NCBI GenBank assembly: GCA_030522415.1
Contig: CM060127.1
Span: 13,129,646-13,193,645 of the forward strand
Direction of reading: 5' to 3'
From: Channallabes apus
Lineage: Eukaryota; Chordata; Actinopteri; Siluriformes; Clariidae
Length of the DNA: 64,000 nt
Shown in pieces: positions 35,761 to 46,704 of this stretch; position 1 is the stretch's first letter, and each line of letters opens with the position of its first letter. The notes below the pieces were generated by a model, which ran no database searches, was not told where the DNA came from, and saw only the letters and a program-made list of their open reading frames with translations. A program made the translations under genes and the position numbers.

Positions 35761-37520
35761 TCACTGAAGTATGTGCTGTTCTATGTGCATGAGCATTGTG
35801 ATGAATGCAGCTGGAATGATTATACACAAGAAGTAGTATACTGCAACTGCATCGTCCATCAATCGATTTCAATGGTACTGTATGCAGACTGCAGAGTGTC
35901 CATGATGCCCAAAAGGGAGGAACAGAGTTGGATTTTGACTTTCCAAGATCGTAGAGATCAGAGCTACAGGCAGTACTCATTAAGACATTTTGCTGCAGAT
36001 TAGGGTTTGTAGCAATGGTGTTTTTTTAAGCATGGTGAATCACAGTCTTATAAAGAGATTAAAGAACATGCTTTTGACCAAGTGTCTATCAACACCTTCA
36101 GGACTTGGTGAATCCTGAAGGATCTGATCATATTAGGCACAGACCTGAGTAGAGGAAGGGAGGAATCAAAAGAATCACATGCACTGAGATTTATCTGACA
36201 CCACATTCAAGGACAAAAACTGGGAAAGATTGGACAAAAACGGGAAACAGATTGGACAGAAGGAAATACATTAATGCGCTCATCCTAATGTTATTGCTTC
36301 TATAGAAACAGTTCGTTTCTGCCCATAACTATTTCTGTTTCTTTAAATAATTTTGTTTTATCTTTTTTTGTTTTGTTTTTCAGCTTTATTTTTCTCTTGC
36401 TTTCTTCATTTTTCTCATTCATCTTTTAGGAGTCACAGTCACAGTTCGGTAAATACAGTACCAACAAGGGTTCTTTTATATAAGGATGGAATAGTATATA
36501 TTTTTTAAACATTACTTGCACTATTTGCTCCTGGTGATGGCGCTGTTACTATTTTTTGTGCGGTTAAATAAATTGGGAGTGTGTCTTTCAAGATATGAAA
36601 TGCCACTACAACTGAAGTCAACTCAATGTTTTATACCTAAAATCTGTTTTTTTTTTTTTTTTTCAAATCAACATGGCTGCGCAAAAACAACGTAAAACAA
36701 ACAACGTAAAACTTCTTACCATTAAATGAATTATCAATATAAATAATATAAAGGTTTTGTCTGTACATTGGCCAGAACTTGCTCTTTCAATGATTGGAGG
36801 ACACAAAACAGAAATATTTTTGTTGGTCTGTCTGGCCAGATTTTGTGACAGAATTTGATAAAACTTTGCCTTAGGTATTTGCCTTGAGTAGAATGGACTT
36901 TTTGAGCAGTTTTGTGCCAGATAACCTCACAACAGCCACCGCTTTTTTAGATGAATACAGAGGTTTTATCCTCATAATGGGCGTGGTTTAATGCATCATT
37001 CAACAGAGCCAATTAATGTGATTGTTTACCGTAAATACACAAAGTATGCAGACGACACATGAAATGCCCCCATAAAACACCCAAATCCTTATGAAACACA
37101 TACAAACATGTGACACAGCATGGCATAGCATAGCATAGCATGCTAGCTAATAAAACCTGAACATAGCGGCATGTTGTTTCCCCACATCAAGTGTCAAACG
37201 CAAATATTTCCAAACTGCATTTATAAGCTTGGAAATATACTGATGAATTACAGTTTACGACGGACTGCAGAAGTATATTATTAAATTTGTTTATCTGACT
37301 TTTCAATCCTTTACACATTCCCTATCTCTGAAGTGATAATGTGGAAAAAATAAAATTTTCACATATCTACAAATAGAAAAATTACTCATAGCTATGACAG
37401 ATTCCAGTCCAACATAACTGATCCGGTTCATGAAAGCATTCAGTACCATCTGGATTATAAAGACAGATTATATTTTCTGTCGTCGGCTTGCTCATCAGGG
37501 ACAATTTTTCCTTAATTTTC
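35761..37520. other. Intergenic, nothing named
   Basis: AT-rich, with poly(T) at about 36646-36663. I see no coding sequence. Confidence 0.45.
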
Positions 37521-37600
37521 TTTAGATTCTGTAAAGCTGCTTTGTGACAATGACCATAAGTACTGTATAATGTATAAATGTATAAATCGAATTGTATTGG
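37521..37600 (+). repeat. L2-type LINE 3' tail fragment
   Basis: ctgtaaagctgctttgtgac followed by aatgaccat and aatcgaattg resembles the L2 3' end seen in reverse at 30470. Confidence 0.5.
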
Positions 37601-37696
37601 AAGACAGGAAGCAGCCTGAGCAAGTTTGACGGCAAAATATACACACAGTACACACAACCAACCACCAGGAGGAGCCAGAGGACAGGACTGTCACTT

Positions 37697-38606
37697 ACAC
37701 CAATCAGCCCTAACACTAAAAGCTCTGAGGTCAAGTGAAGAACATTCGTTATTTTGTTACAGTGGCACCTGTCGAGGGGTTGGATATATGAGACAGGAAG
37801 TGAATGGTCAATTCTTAAAATTGATGCGTTGGAAGCAGGAAAAATGGGCAAGTGAAAGAATCTGAGTGTCTTTGAAATGGGTGAAATTGTCGCGGCTAGT
37901 CAACTACTGGAAGTCAGCAGGTCCTGACAGTTGTTTCCGGTGTCCTGTGGTTAGTAACTTCCAAAAGTGATCCAAGAAAGTACAGTACAACTGGTGAACC
38001 AGTTGTAAAAGGCTCACTAATGTAAAAGAGGAATGAAGGGTAGAGCAGGTCGTCCAATCCCACAGGACAGCTACTGGAGCACAGATTACTGAAAAAGTAC
38101 CCGTGTCTTCTACAGAATTAGACTATGAAGCATTCTAAAAAGATGGCCTGGTCTAAATGAACCAAATGTGCTTTTACATCTTGTGGACAGTAGGATGTGT
38201 GTGCGGGTCACAACCCTGAGGTAGAGATCGCACCAAGATGCACTATGGGAAGAAAATGAGCCAGCGGAGGCGGCAGAGTGATGCCTGGCCAATGGTCTGC
38301 AATTGGGTCCTGACATTCATGTGGATTTTACTTTGACACGTCCCACCTATCTAAACGTTGTTTTAGACCCCATCTTGGAAACAGTCTTTTACTTGATGCC
38401 TGTGGTCTTTTTTTTAGCAATATAATGTCAAATATAATATCAATCTAAGCATCTGTGTGATGAATGAAAGGAATGAAAGGATCTGCTACTGACAGCTTGG
38501 CTGTAGATACCACAGCACACCTTGAGAGGTCTGTTTCAGAGTTGTTTTGGTGGCACAAGGGGAACTACACCATATTAGACAGGTGATTTTAATGTTATTG
38601 ATGAAC
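37697..38606 (+). mobile_element. Tc1-like relic with recognisable but broken transposase
   Basis: The left end acaccaatcagccctaacac and the right end aggtgattttaatgttattg are the inverted termini. Inside, in order, are gaatctgagtgtctttgaaa, aactggtgaacca, agatggcctggtctaaatga, tgcactatgggaagaaaatg, cattcatgtggattttactt and ataccacagcacacctt, all decayed transposase coding. The first catalytic motif reads WSK-stop in place of WSDE, and a large middle-to-late segment with the other two acidic residues is deleted. Confidence 0.7.
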
Positions 38607-39221
38607 ACCAAGGACACTATACTGTAGATTGATGTTTAATCAACATTCAGCTTTCTGAACAGGATGGTTTCAATCCTACATGATTCTATCAGTGCACAAA
38701 TCAAACAGTGGACATTAATTAACCCAACATAAATCACTGACTGTTTTTTAATAAGTTACCACCAGTTAATAATAACAGTATAAAGTCTAAGTTATTTCAA
38801 ACTTCCTAATGCCTGGACAGTTTCCTGAACATGAAGCACTTAAACCCTCCAGCACTCTCTATGGAGTAAATATACTATATACTATAAATAGTATTTAACA
38901 ATGAAAAGAGGAAAAAATTAAGTTTTCCCAAACAATTTTATAGATTATAGTAGAGACTTAACATAATCATCAATATTTAATGTCAATATTTCCATCATTA
39001 TATCATGCAGCGTTTATGAAAAGGTGTTACAGTTTATAGCAATATTTATTAAGCATTTAGAAAATGTGCGAAACAGAATGTATAATATATTTTAATATGT
39101 TTTAATAATAATAATTATCACCAAGGAACGCACTTTGCTGTGTGCAGCATGTTTATTGACACTGAATTTCTAGATTTGCTCAGATTTATTTATGAATGTA
39201 GATTATGTTTTCTATTGGACT
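38607..39221. other. Intergenic, nothing named
   Basis: AT-rich unique sequence with no gene evidence. Confidence 0.45.
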
Positions 39222-39567
39222 GTCTGTTCCATGTGTGGAACGCTGGCCTCCCAGGAACTCCTTTAATGAGCAAACATGTGGAAGTGGCTTGGAGCGAGGT
39301 CAGGACTGTACTGGGAATGTAGCAATAACTCCCAGCCGAGTTCCTAATGTGCAAGTGGTGTTGGTGAATGATTGTGTGTACAGTTCCTACTGACAGATGT
39401 GTGACGGATGGGTATGGCCTTCTTTAAAACATTTGCACTGTTCAAATGTTTTACTGCGGCTAAGAATCTCATCACCGTACTGTACTTGAAGTCTTCAGTA
39501 AATGCTTTTATGCCTTTATTAACTGTAAATTTGATCCAAAGACCGGGTTTGACTTGAACACCCCTCG
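39222..39567 (-). mobile_element. mariner relic M5, internally deleted
   Basis: The right end, gtttgacttgaacacccctc, stops before TA (39568-39569). On the minus strand the N-terminal part, the HTIIHQHHLHI-like segment and the following LPP/APS-type region are joined as in M2-M4. The opposite end is truncated near 39222. It lies 25 bases from the piggyBac left end. Confidence 0.75.
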
Positions 39568-40208
39568 TAATATGAGTTTCTTTCTCATTGAACACTAGAT
39601 CACAGAGTAGCGGTCATTTGACCGCAATGGGGGAAAAAAATACTTCACACGATCAAATTCCAAGACCCTCCTTTCATGACTTTTCCTTGATCTGTGAGCT
39701 TAATCACTCAGTATACAGCTATTTTACATGAAATTGCTGACAGCTGCCGTTTCCTGCCTTTTCCAACCTGCGATTCGCATTTCCCTCAGCAGATGGCGCA
39801 AGGGATCGCACATACTAGCTATGCGTCATTCAGTGTGTACTGTATATGTAACTCATAATCACAGGTTTCATTCCATATATGCAGTTTATATATATTTACC
39901 CTGAAGTTTAGTTTAGCACACAAAAAACAGAAAAGTCCTTTCTTGTAAATCAACTGTTTATTTACAGTAATTCCTAAAAAATTTTTATATACATTGTACA
40001 GTACAGTACAAGGTAAACACGAGAAAGATTACAACATGAAAAAATAAAACAGGGTCTACTTTATAAACAGCTTAGTATACTGTGCGTCGAGATGAAATCC
40101 CAAGCATGTTGCCCCTCAGCCTCGCGTTTTTTTGCGCTTCCATTTCAAGTGGAGAGATATTTGACCGACAGCCCAGAACAAAAGCCGAGGTGTGATCACA
40201 ACCCCCTC

Positions 40209-40610
40209 CTAACGACCGTGCCATGAATCACTTGGTCTGACCACCTCAGAAGTTTCTTTCAATGTATACTGATGTTTTGCAAGTATTGCAAGGTCGCTTG
40301 CATGCCATTGCCCCTGCTGCCTTTGCCTTTTCTGGTGCACACACAGCTCCTTTACCAATGCCAGAATAAACCTCCTCCTGCTTATGGTCACATTCATGCA
40401 CTGTTTATATAGAATATGTGCATTAATTGCCGCCAGGTCTAGGAGGTTGTAAAACACAGTCACAGGCCAGCGGCGGGTGCCTACCTTTACTGAATACAGC
40501 CGCGCCATTTGATCCATAACATCAATGCCAACTTTAAGTGCTGTTATAGTAGGAAATTGTTTCTGGCAGTTTCTTTTCGCCATTATCAGTTGTGTTACAA
40601 CCTGTGGCTC
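40209..40610 (-). pseudogene. piggyBac-type transposase, C-terminal fragment
   Basis: The frame includes KVGIDVMDQMARLYSVKVGT, then RRWPVTVFYNLLDLAAINAH and SRRRFILALVKELC. This is the end of the DDD catalytic domain of PGBD4-like transposases, with the GVDVMDQ motif kept. The open frame continues upstream to 40646, but those residues come from the inserted sequence. The frame ends at 40209 after SDSWHGR with no obvious Cys-rich zinc domain, so that domain is lost or never present. Confidence 0.82.
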
Positions 40611-40619
40611 CAAGGGAAG

Positions 40620-41515
40620 CAACAAAAGAGGGACACACGGAAACATAAGACTGAATTGGAAAAGGCTTTATTCAATTTAAACACAAGGCACTACAAAGAA
40701 AAGAAACAACGAAACATAATATTCCTGTGTACATCAGAGTCAGTGTGTAGCGCAGGGTGCCTGAATGCAACATTGTAATGTACTGATGATGTAGTGTAAA
40801 AGTGTAAGTGACCAAACTCCAACCCACTCAAAATCAAAGCGGTTCAACCTTTGATTTGGACACTGTAAAGAATTAAGAAAAATTAGAGGGTTGTGAGCAG
40901 TGTAAATCACAATTGGGACGCTAGAATTAAGGTAAACAGCAAAATATTGCAATGCCCAAATAAAAGCCAAAGCCTCCTTCTCAACAACTGAACAGTGACA
41001 CTGATACGAATTAAATTTCCTTAAAAAAAAAATTGACGGGGTGATCAACGCCATCCTCATCTGCCTGCTGAAGAACAGCTCCAGCACCCACATTACTGGC
41101 ATCCACATGCAATGTAAAAGGTTTATCAAAACACGGAGCCAGAAGCACTGGGGCGGAACACAGCAGGGACTTGCCGCTTGGCAACTAGATGACCAAACGA
41201 ATTTTGTTTTATCTTTCAATAGATCTGTAAGAGATGTCACGACAGTGGAAAAGTTACAACAAAAAGATCGGTAGTAACCTACCAGGCCTAAGAACCGCAT
41301 GAGCTCTTTTTTAGTCGTTGGAGGAGGAAAATCCTGAATAGCTTGAACCTTAGCCTGCACTAGACCCACTTTTCCATTCCCCACCACCTTACCGAGATAC
41401 GTCACTGTCGCGTTAGCGAACTCACATTTTTCCAAATTGACTGTAAGCCGGGCTTCAGATAAACGCTGCAACACTGCGCAAATATGTTTTATATGAGATT
41501 CCCAACTGTCGCTGA
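40620..41515 (-). pseudogene. Ty3/Gypsy pol fragment (RT thumb and RNase H)
   Basis: On the minus strand the frame reads VLQRLSEARLTVNLEKCEFA, then TYLGKVVGNGKV, KKELMRFLGLVGYYRSFC and, after a disturbed stretch, KFNSYQCHCSVVEKEALAF, QYFAVYLNSSVPIVIYTAHN and QRLNRF. This is the connection from reverse transcriptase to RNase H in Gypsy pol. The RNase H Asp in TDHNP is Ala (TAHNP), and the region between WSSSCQA and the RNase H motifs is out of register. No LTR was found beside it, so the insertion was followed by loss or came as a fragment. Boundaries are approximate. Confidence 0.8.
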
Positions 41516-41669
41516 TCGTGAGCGTTATATTTCTTCCTTTCCCCAGGAAAGGCTCCACAATAGGCATTACAACGGTGTCTGATAACCACTGACCAGCTGC
41601 CCTACTGTCGTCTTTCCCTAGATAGGGAATTGCGTTCAACATGTATTTTGTTTCAACTTCAGCGGCCAC
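41516..41669 (-). pseudogene. piggyBac-type transposase, central fragment fused in frame to Gypsy
   Basis: The residues KYMLNAIPYLGKDDSRAAGQ and VVMPIVEPFLGKGRNIT match the piggyBac DDE core just before the second catalytic Asp (normally in a TDNFFTS-like motif). The frame then runs without a stop into Gypsy RT (SWESHIKHICAV), giving one 309-residue open frame down to 40740. The catalytic DN motif is lost at the junction. Confidence 0.8.
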
Positions 41670-42202
41670 CCAGAATTTGAGAATCTGTAGTAGGTTTTCT
41701 CAGTGGAATATGAAAAAAAATATCTCTGATTATCAACGCGGGAATGAATGGCACATTGTCCAAGTGCAAGTTGATCTTGTAGCTAAACAATTTGCTTTGG
41801 GTGAAAGCGCCATCTAGCGATCATTGTGTGTTAGCAACAGCTTCCCATTCAAAACAATAGACGGTCATATGACCGATGAATTGCGTTACAAGTGCGCGGC
41901 GCTTCTAGTGTTAAAGGACAAAACATGATTTCTTAAAACGTTACACAAGCGAGAGTATCATTTCTGTGGTATTTTTGATCAAATGCATTATAAAGTTCAT
42001 AATTAGTAATAAATACAGCTATTAAAGTGTAATAATGTTTTCACTAATGATTATTTAGAGCTTATTATAAATATAACCTTAACAGAATGTGTTATCGGCA
42101 ACTCTGTATCTGATCATGTGTATGCATATGAGTAGATGTGTGTGTGTGTGTGTGTGTAGTGTTTATATAAAGTCTGGTGCCTGGACCCTGCATGTATATA
42201 CA

Positions 42203-42203
<1 letters not shown>

Positions 42204-42278
<75 letters not shown>
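42204..42278. repeat. (CA)n microsatellite
   Basis: A pure CA run of about 75 bases. A short TG run lies about 45 bases upstream, so the two could pair. Confidence 0.95.
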
Positions 42279-42281
<3 letters not shown>

Positions 42282-42407
42282 GCAGCATACCTTGGTTTGT
42301 AGATTTGACCGTGCCTCTCTGGTCCACTGGGAAAACACAGAAAACACAGACAGCTCGGTCTCTACATATCTCCACCTCCATCTCTTTTAACTCTTATAAA
42401 GGAATCT

Positions 42408-42602
42408 ATGGTGGCATGGTGGCTTAGTAGTCGCATCCAGGTCCTGAGTTTGATTCTCGGTCTGATCTGGTCTGTGTGCATGGAGCTTGCATGTTCTCCC
42501 GGTGCTTGGTGGGTTTCCTCAGGGTTCTCAGGTTTCCTCCCAAAGCCCAAAAAACATGTAGATTAGGATAATTGGCGTTTCCAAGTTGCCCGTAGTGTGA
42601 AT
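42408..42602 (+). mobile_element. Mermaid-type SINE, diverged
   Basis: It keeps ggtggcatggtggcttagta at the head, the B-box gagtttgattctcgg, tgtgcatggagcttgcatgt, gtttcctc and attaggataattggcgtt. It ends at the tgtgaatg site, lacking the final segment. Confidence 0.8.
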
Positions 42603-43354
42603 GTTGATCGAAGGTCCTAGCACGGTCGTAACAATGGTAATAAATACAATATTCACCATCGACCTTCACAGTCCTTAGTTGGACTGCAGAGGTTCCTAGA
42701 TAGATGGATGGAAAGGAATCTATAAGGAAAAGTAAGAACATCTCCATGCCATGCTGTTACAGGAAAAAAGTCATCACCCTTTTGGCGGAGCCACTGGAAA
42801 CAACCCTGAAGTTGATTGTTTTCCTACGACAACATGTTCTGAAATGATTTATTCCACTTTCACCACAGCAGTTAATTACTGTGGTAAGTTTAATAGCTGC
42901 TACAGTAATTCCAGTCTCCTAACATTGTTCTTGTTGTTCAATTCATTTCATTGAATTTTTAATTTATCTTTAACTTAATTTAACTTGTCAATGTAAACTC
43001 AAAAATTGTCAAAGATAATTTAAGCTTACACTGGAGACTCCTTCCCTGAATGATAAACAAACCTGTAAAGATGTTCCCTTTCAAAAGCTACACTCGATGC
43101 TGTGTGAAAACGCTATGGGAACCCTCTCCGTGTGACCGGTTGTTGAAGCATGTGTGTCAAACACACCTAAGATTTTGGCATATATAACATTGGTCAGGTG
43201 ACATCATTTGATTAGGTGCACCTATAAATAGGCATAAACCGGAAACATCCTCAGCTCTTTTTATCTTCAAGGACTGCATTGTTGTGTGCGTGTGTGCAAG
43301 CACTTTTTCAAAAAGAAAGCAAAAATAGAAAGTGTCTTCTTACTCACCAGGAAG

Positions 43355-43629
43355 ATGGCAGAGTTAGACAGGAGTCCGTCTCTCCGAGTAAAAGAATATC
43401 TCACTGAGGGCGATCTCCACGCTTTCTGTTTTCAGTGTTTGGGGGAAGAGCACACTATCTCGGGCTTGAGGGAGCATGTGAGTATTGCGAATTTCTCCCT
43501 ATTAAAGTCCCCCGCACTCGGCTCGCCAACTTTAAAATGAAGCCGCAGCGCATTTCTCGAGTGCAAATCTGGCGGAAGCGCGCGAGACGGAATCTTCCAT
43601 TTCTCTTGCTCTCTCTCTCTGGATCATGA
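43355..43629 (+). pseudogene. DIRS gag-like remnant, frameshifted
   Basis: The first frame gives MAELDRSPSLRVKEYLTEGD, then LHAFCFQCLGEEHTISGL. The next frame continues with GLEGACEYCEFLPIKVPRTR. Together they resemble the Cys/His region (CxxCLG..H..., CxxC) of DIRS gag proteins. A one-base shift near 43460-43470 separates the two parts. The rest of gag is absent. Confidence 0.55.
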
Positions 43630-43827
43630 GCCTTTTATCATCCACTTCTCAAGCGCGCTTCAGTGCTTCGTGTGAAGGGGGGGAAGAATTTTCTCTCTCG
43701 CTTCCGCGGAGATGGAAACTATCACTTCAGAGCACTCCTCTAGTGATGAGCGAGCGTATTGGTTGTAGTTAGAGGTGGTAAGACGCGCGGACACCTCAAT
43801 TCGCCATAAATTTTTAAAATAAATACA

Positions 43828-43955
43828 TTCATTCATTTATTCATCTTCTATACTGCTTTATCCTGTATTTATGGTCGCGGGGACCTGGAGCCTATCCCAG
43901 GAGACTCTGGGCACAAGGCAGGGTACACCCTGGACAGCGTGCCAATCCATCGCAG

Positions 43956-43990
<35 letters not shown>

Positions 43991-44211
43991 ATTCACAATT
44001 TATGGTCTATTTGGGAATGCCAATTAGCCTAATCTGCATGTCTTTGGACTGTGGGAGGAAACCGGAGTACTCGGAGGAAACCCACCAAGCACGGGGAGAA
44101 CTTGCAAACTCCGTGCACACAGAGACGGGAATCGAGCCTGGCCGGGAATCGAACCCAGACGCTGGAGGTGCAAGGCGACAGTGCTAACCACTACACCACC
44201 GTGCCGCCCTT
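43828..44211 (-). mobile_element. Mermaid-type SINE with 10-bp target-site duplication
   Basis: On the minus strand it is full length, from ggcggcacggtggtgtagtg to the atgaataaatgaatg tail. AATAAATACA flanks it at 43818-43827 and 44212-44221. It is nested in the DIRS relic, so it is the younger of the two. Confidence 0.92.
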
Positions 44212-44649
44212 AATAAATACAAATAAAATAAATAAATAATAAGATCCCCCAAACACTCAAAGTTAGATGACAGGTCTCTGTCGTGCGGCCGGAGGAGGGG
44301 CCTCAACGATGGCCCCTCACCTTCTTTGCATCTTCCATGATGAGTTAACTCTTTCATGGAATAAGCCCTATTCATCCCGTGTTTTGTGCTATTGACATTT
44401 GTTCGAATGTCATTTAATGTCATTGAATGTCGAAAAAGCGCGGTTTTATATGATTTAAGAGACGCTTTAAGAGACGCTTGTGGGCTATCTCTCTTCTGGG
44501 AGCTCATCCTCTAGAAGTTTCCAATAAGGAATACAGACTCCTTCCCGGCACCCTCAGGAGACCATGGTTCAATCTCCGCCACCACTGGTGTTTCGGGGAG
44601 CAACGGTCTCCAGCTGTTAGGTGTTCGGTTCCTTCCTCCCATGTTTCAG

Positions 44650-45395
44650 GATGCCAAACATCATAGTGCATAGTAAAACATGCAGACCCAGTTCACTGCC
44701 GAATTGCTTCAGTGCTGGAGTTGCTACAAGAAAATTGACCTCGGGCTTATGCCCTAGTATTCTCAGAACGTACGTAGCCGCTATTTCGGCTTGTCATGTT
44801 CTGACTGATGGGGTTTTTGTGGAAAGCACCCCATTTTGAACCACTAGAGTCAGCATCTGTCAGGCTTCGGACACTTAAGATGGTTTTTCTCATGGCTTTG
44901 CAGGCTTGGTCAGCCTCCCCATCTTGCTTAGACTTTGCCTCTGGGATAGTAAAAGCTATTCTGCATCCTCACGCTAACTATCCTCTGAAGGTACCATTCT
45001 CAACTATAGCCTCCGTCCTGCGCCATTTACTGCTCCGGAGCAGGAAAGACTTCACTTACTGTGTCCACCTTGTGCTCTTCAGCTTTACAGTACATCTACT
45101 GCGCTAGCCAGTGGCGTAAATCAGAGCAGGTTCTTACATGTTATGGGCCGCAGCCGAAGGGCGGCCATCCAAATATTGTCACATTGGGTGAGAGATGCTA
45201 TTGCCCCTGCCTACGAGGCATGTGGTCACACTTCACCTTTAGGATGCAGGACTCATTCGACAAGGGGAATTGCCTCATCAGTTGCATTGGCAAGAGGTGT
45301 CCCCTTGCAGCAAGTGTTTGATGCGGCAGGTTGGTCGTTTCCGCACACATTTGTCAGATTCTATAGTTTGGATGTCCATGCTAATCAGCAACCCA
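44650..45395 (+). pseudogene. DIRS tyrosine recombinase, frameshifted
   Basis: Pieces of one protein appear in shifting frames. First comes a core-binding part (KLTSGLCPSILRTYVAAISA, near 44730-44790), then SASVRLRTLKMVF and PSCLDFASGIVKAILHPHAN (44840-44990), and then the catalytic part from about 45143 (ILSHWVRDAIAPAYEACG, CRTHSTRGIASSVALARGVP, AAGWSFPHTFVRFYSLDVH). The H-x-x-R of HSTRG and the likely nucleophile Tyr in FYSLD are present. At least two frameshifts prevent a full product. The most conserved open stretch is 45143-45385. Confidence 0.75.
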
Positions 45396-45493
45396 GAATC
45401 CCAAAGTTATGTCAGAGACCTCCTTGGCTATTGTGCGCAAACTATACAACCTTGGGGTCCAGACACTTGCAGTCCGGCGGAATTGGTATTCTC

Positions 45494-45594
45494 GTTCCCA
45501 TAGCGTTTGCGCGCAGCATCGAGTGTTACTTTTGAAAGGGAATGTCTCGGGTTACCTTGCTGTAACCCTGTTCCCTGAAACGAGATGTTGCGCT
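45494..45594. repeat. DIRS internal complementary region
   Basis: The first half (tcccatagcgtttgcgcgca through cttttgaaagggaa) is the reverse complement of the left terminus near 43075-43122. The second half (atgtctcgggttaccttgct and onward) is the reverse complement of the right terminus near 45815-45866. Such a region is thought to template circularisation of DIRS cDNA. Confidence 0.85.
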
Positions 45595-45875
45595 CCAATG
45601 CTGCACTGCGGGCGTGACTGGACGTCCTTTCAGACAAAATTGACCTGAGGATGTTTCCGGTTCATGCCTATGTATTTATAACCTCCAGGTGCACCTAATC
45701 AAATGATGTCACCTGACAGAGGTTATATATGCCAAAATCTTTGGTGTGTTTGACACACATGCTTCAACAAACGGTCATGCGGAGAGCGTTCCCATAGCGT
45801 TTTCATGCAGCATCTCGTTCCCGCTTTCAGGGAACAGGTTTACAGCAAAGTAACCCGAGACATACAGTACTATAC

Positions 45876-46425
45876 AAAACGATCAATCCCCTAAATTTGA
45901 GAAATTTCAATCAAATTTTATTGCAATAGACTGAAAAATGCATAATTATAAATTTTAAAAAATGGTTGTCGTAACAACTTCAGCAACAACCTCATTTTCC
46001 CTCTCGTCTGTTTCAACCTCTCAGCATTCAGCATCAGCAGTATACAAATCACAGACCTGATCATTTGTCATCATCTGCCCCTGTTTCTCAATGGTTCATG
46101 CCTTAACCCTTTCAGGCTCAAATTAAGTTTTGAGGATTTGAGATATTGGATTTGGATTGCATATTGTTTTTGTTGTTGTTCTGCCACTGAAAAGCACTTT
46201 GTTACATTGTTTAGGTAGTTAGTTTTAACTGTTGCAAATCAGCAACGCCTGCCTTGAGAGGGTTAAGCTAGATGGGGTTTATGCTTGGAAAATTCACTGT
46301 GTGGCTTAACAAACAAAAATGAAACTCCTATGAAACTGCTCAGGTACAGAAACTCAATACCTATATTAAAAATACCAGAAAGGCTGGCTCTTTGGAAGTA
46401 AAAAAAGTACTGAAAAGTAAAAAAT
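45876..46425. mobile_element. Unnamed TIR-type dispersed repeat, copy C
   Basis: The shared ordered blocks are tcgtaacaacttcagcaaca, tcagcattcagcatcagc, ctgatcatttgtcatcatct, tatgaaactgctcaggtaca and aaaggctggctctttgga. It starts only a few bases after the right end of the DIRS element. A private block (about 46100-46265) is absent from copies A and B. Confidence 0.5.
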
Positions 46426-46620
46426 ATAAAGTCTTGGTTTTTTTTAGTGGCTGTGCAAATATGAATAGTTCATAATTTCTAAACTTTAACCGAATGAAAA
46501 GTTATATTTATTTTATCACACTGATGTTTCATGAGGGTTCAGCTTGAAGCTTGTTGTTAAAAGTTCTGGAAATAATTAAAGACAAAACTAACATGCTTCT
46601 CCTCATTGGCTTCCGAACAG

Positions 46621-46704
46621 GGCGCAGCTTAGAGCGGCAGCCCGTCATTACACAACAGAACGAGCGCATTGATATAAACCTGCGCAACTCTCAGTGCTGT
46701 GAAG
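46621..46704 (+). other. Candidate 84-nt exon, gene unknown
   Basis: A good acceptor (ctcattggcttccgaacag) and donor (gtgaag then gtcagt) bound 84 bases, a multiple of three. One frame is open through it: RSLERQPVITQQNERIDINL then RNSQCCE, with two bases left over at the start and one at the end. It is in non-repeat sequence. I do not recognise the peptide and no neighbouring exon was found, so this is only a candidate. Confidence 0.2.

Larger units (their letters stand above)
39593..41910 (-). mobile_element. piggyBac-type transposon invaded by Ty3/Gypsy sequence
   Basis: The left end is cactagatcac preceded by TGAA, and the right end is gcttctagtg followed by TTAA. TTAA is the piggyBac target, and the left copy has one substitution. 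The ends are inverted (cactag...ctagtg), with subterminal ggtcatttgaccg and cggtcatatgaccg palindromes. Minus-strand transposase pieces lie at both sides of a block of Gypsy pol sequence. Confidence 0.8.
41911..43061. other. Intergenic with microsatellites and one SINE
   Basis: Apart from (TG)n at about 42137-42158, (CA)n at 42204-42278 and the SINE at 42408, I see nothing recognisable. Confidence 0.45.
43062..45868 (+). mobile_element. DIRS-type tyrosine-recombinase retrotransposon, deleted copy
   Basis: Inverted terminal repeats lie at 43062-43255 and 45645-45868, sharing acgctatgggaac, gaagcatgtgtgtcaaacac, attttggcatatataac, gtgacatcatttgattaggt and gcataaaccggaaacatcct. An internal complementary region at 45494-45594 matches the outer edge of both termini. 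These two features together define DIRS elements. Coding remnants are a gag-like segment and a tyrosine recombinase. I find no reverse transcriptase or RNase H, so a large internal part is missing. A SINE is inserted at 43828-44211. Confidence 0.85.

Noticed and set aside
43939..44239. Open frames such as MPIHRRAHTH and MGGNRSTRRKPTKHGENLQT
   Set aside because: They are antisense translations of the Mermaid-type SINE and recur at every copy (18835, 23878, 32686, 42362).
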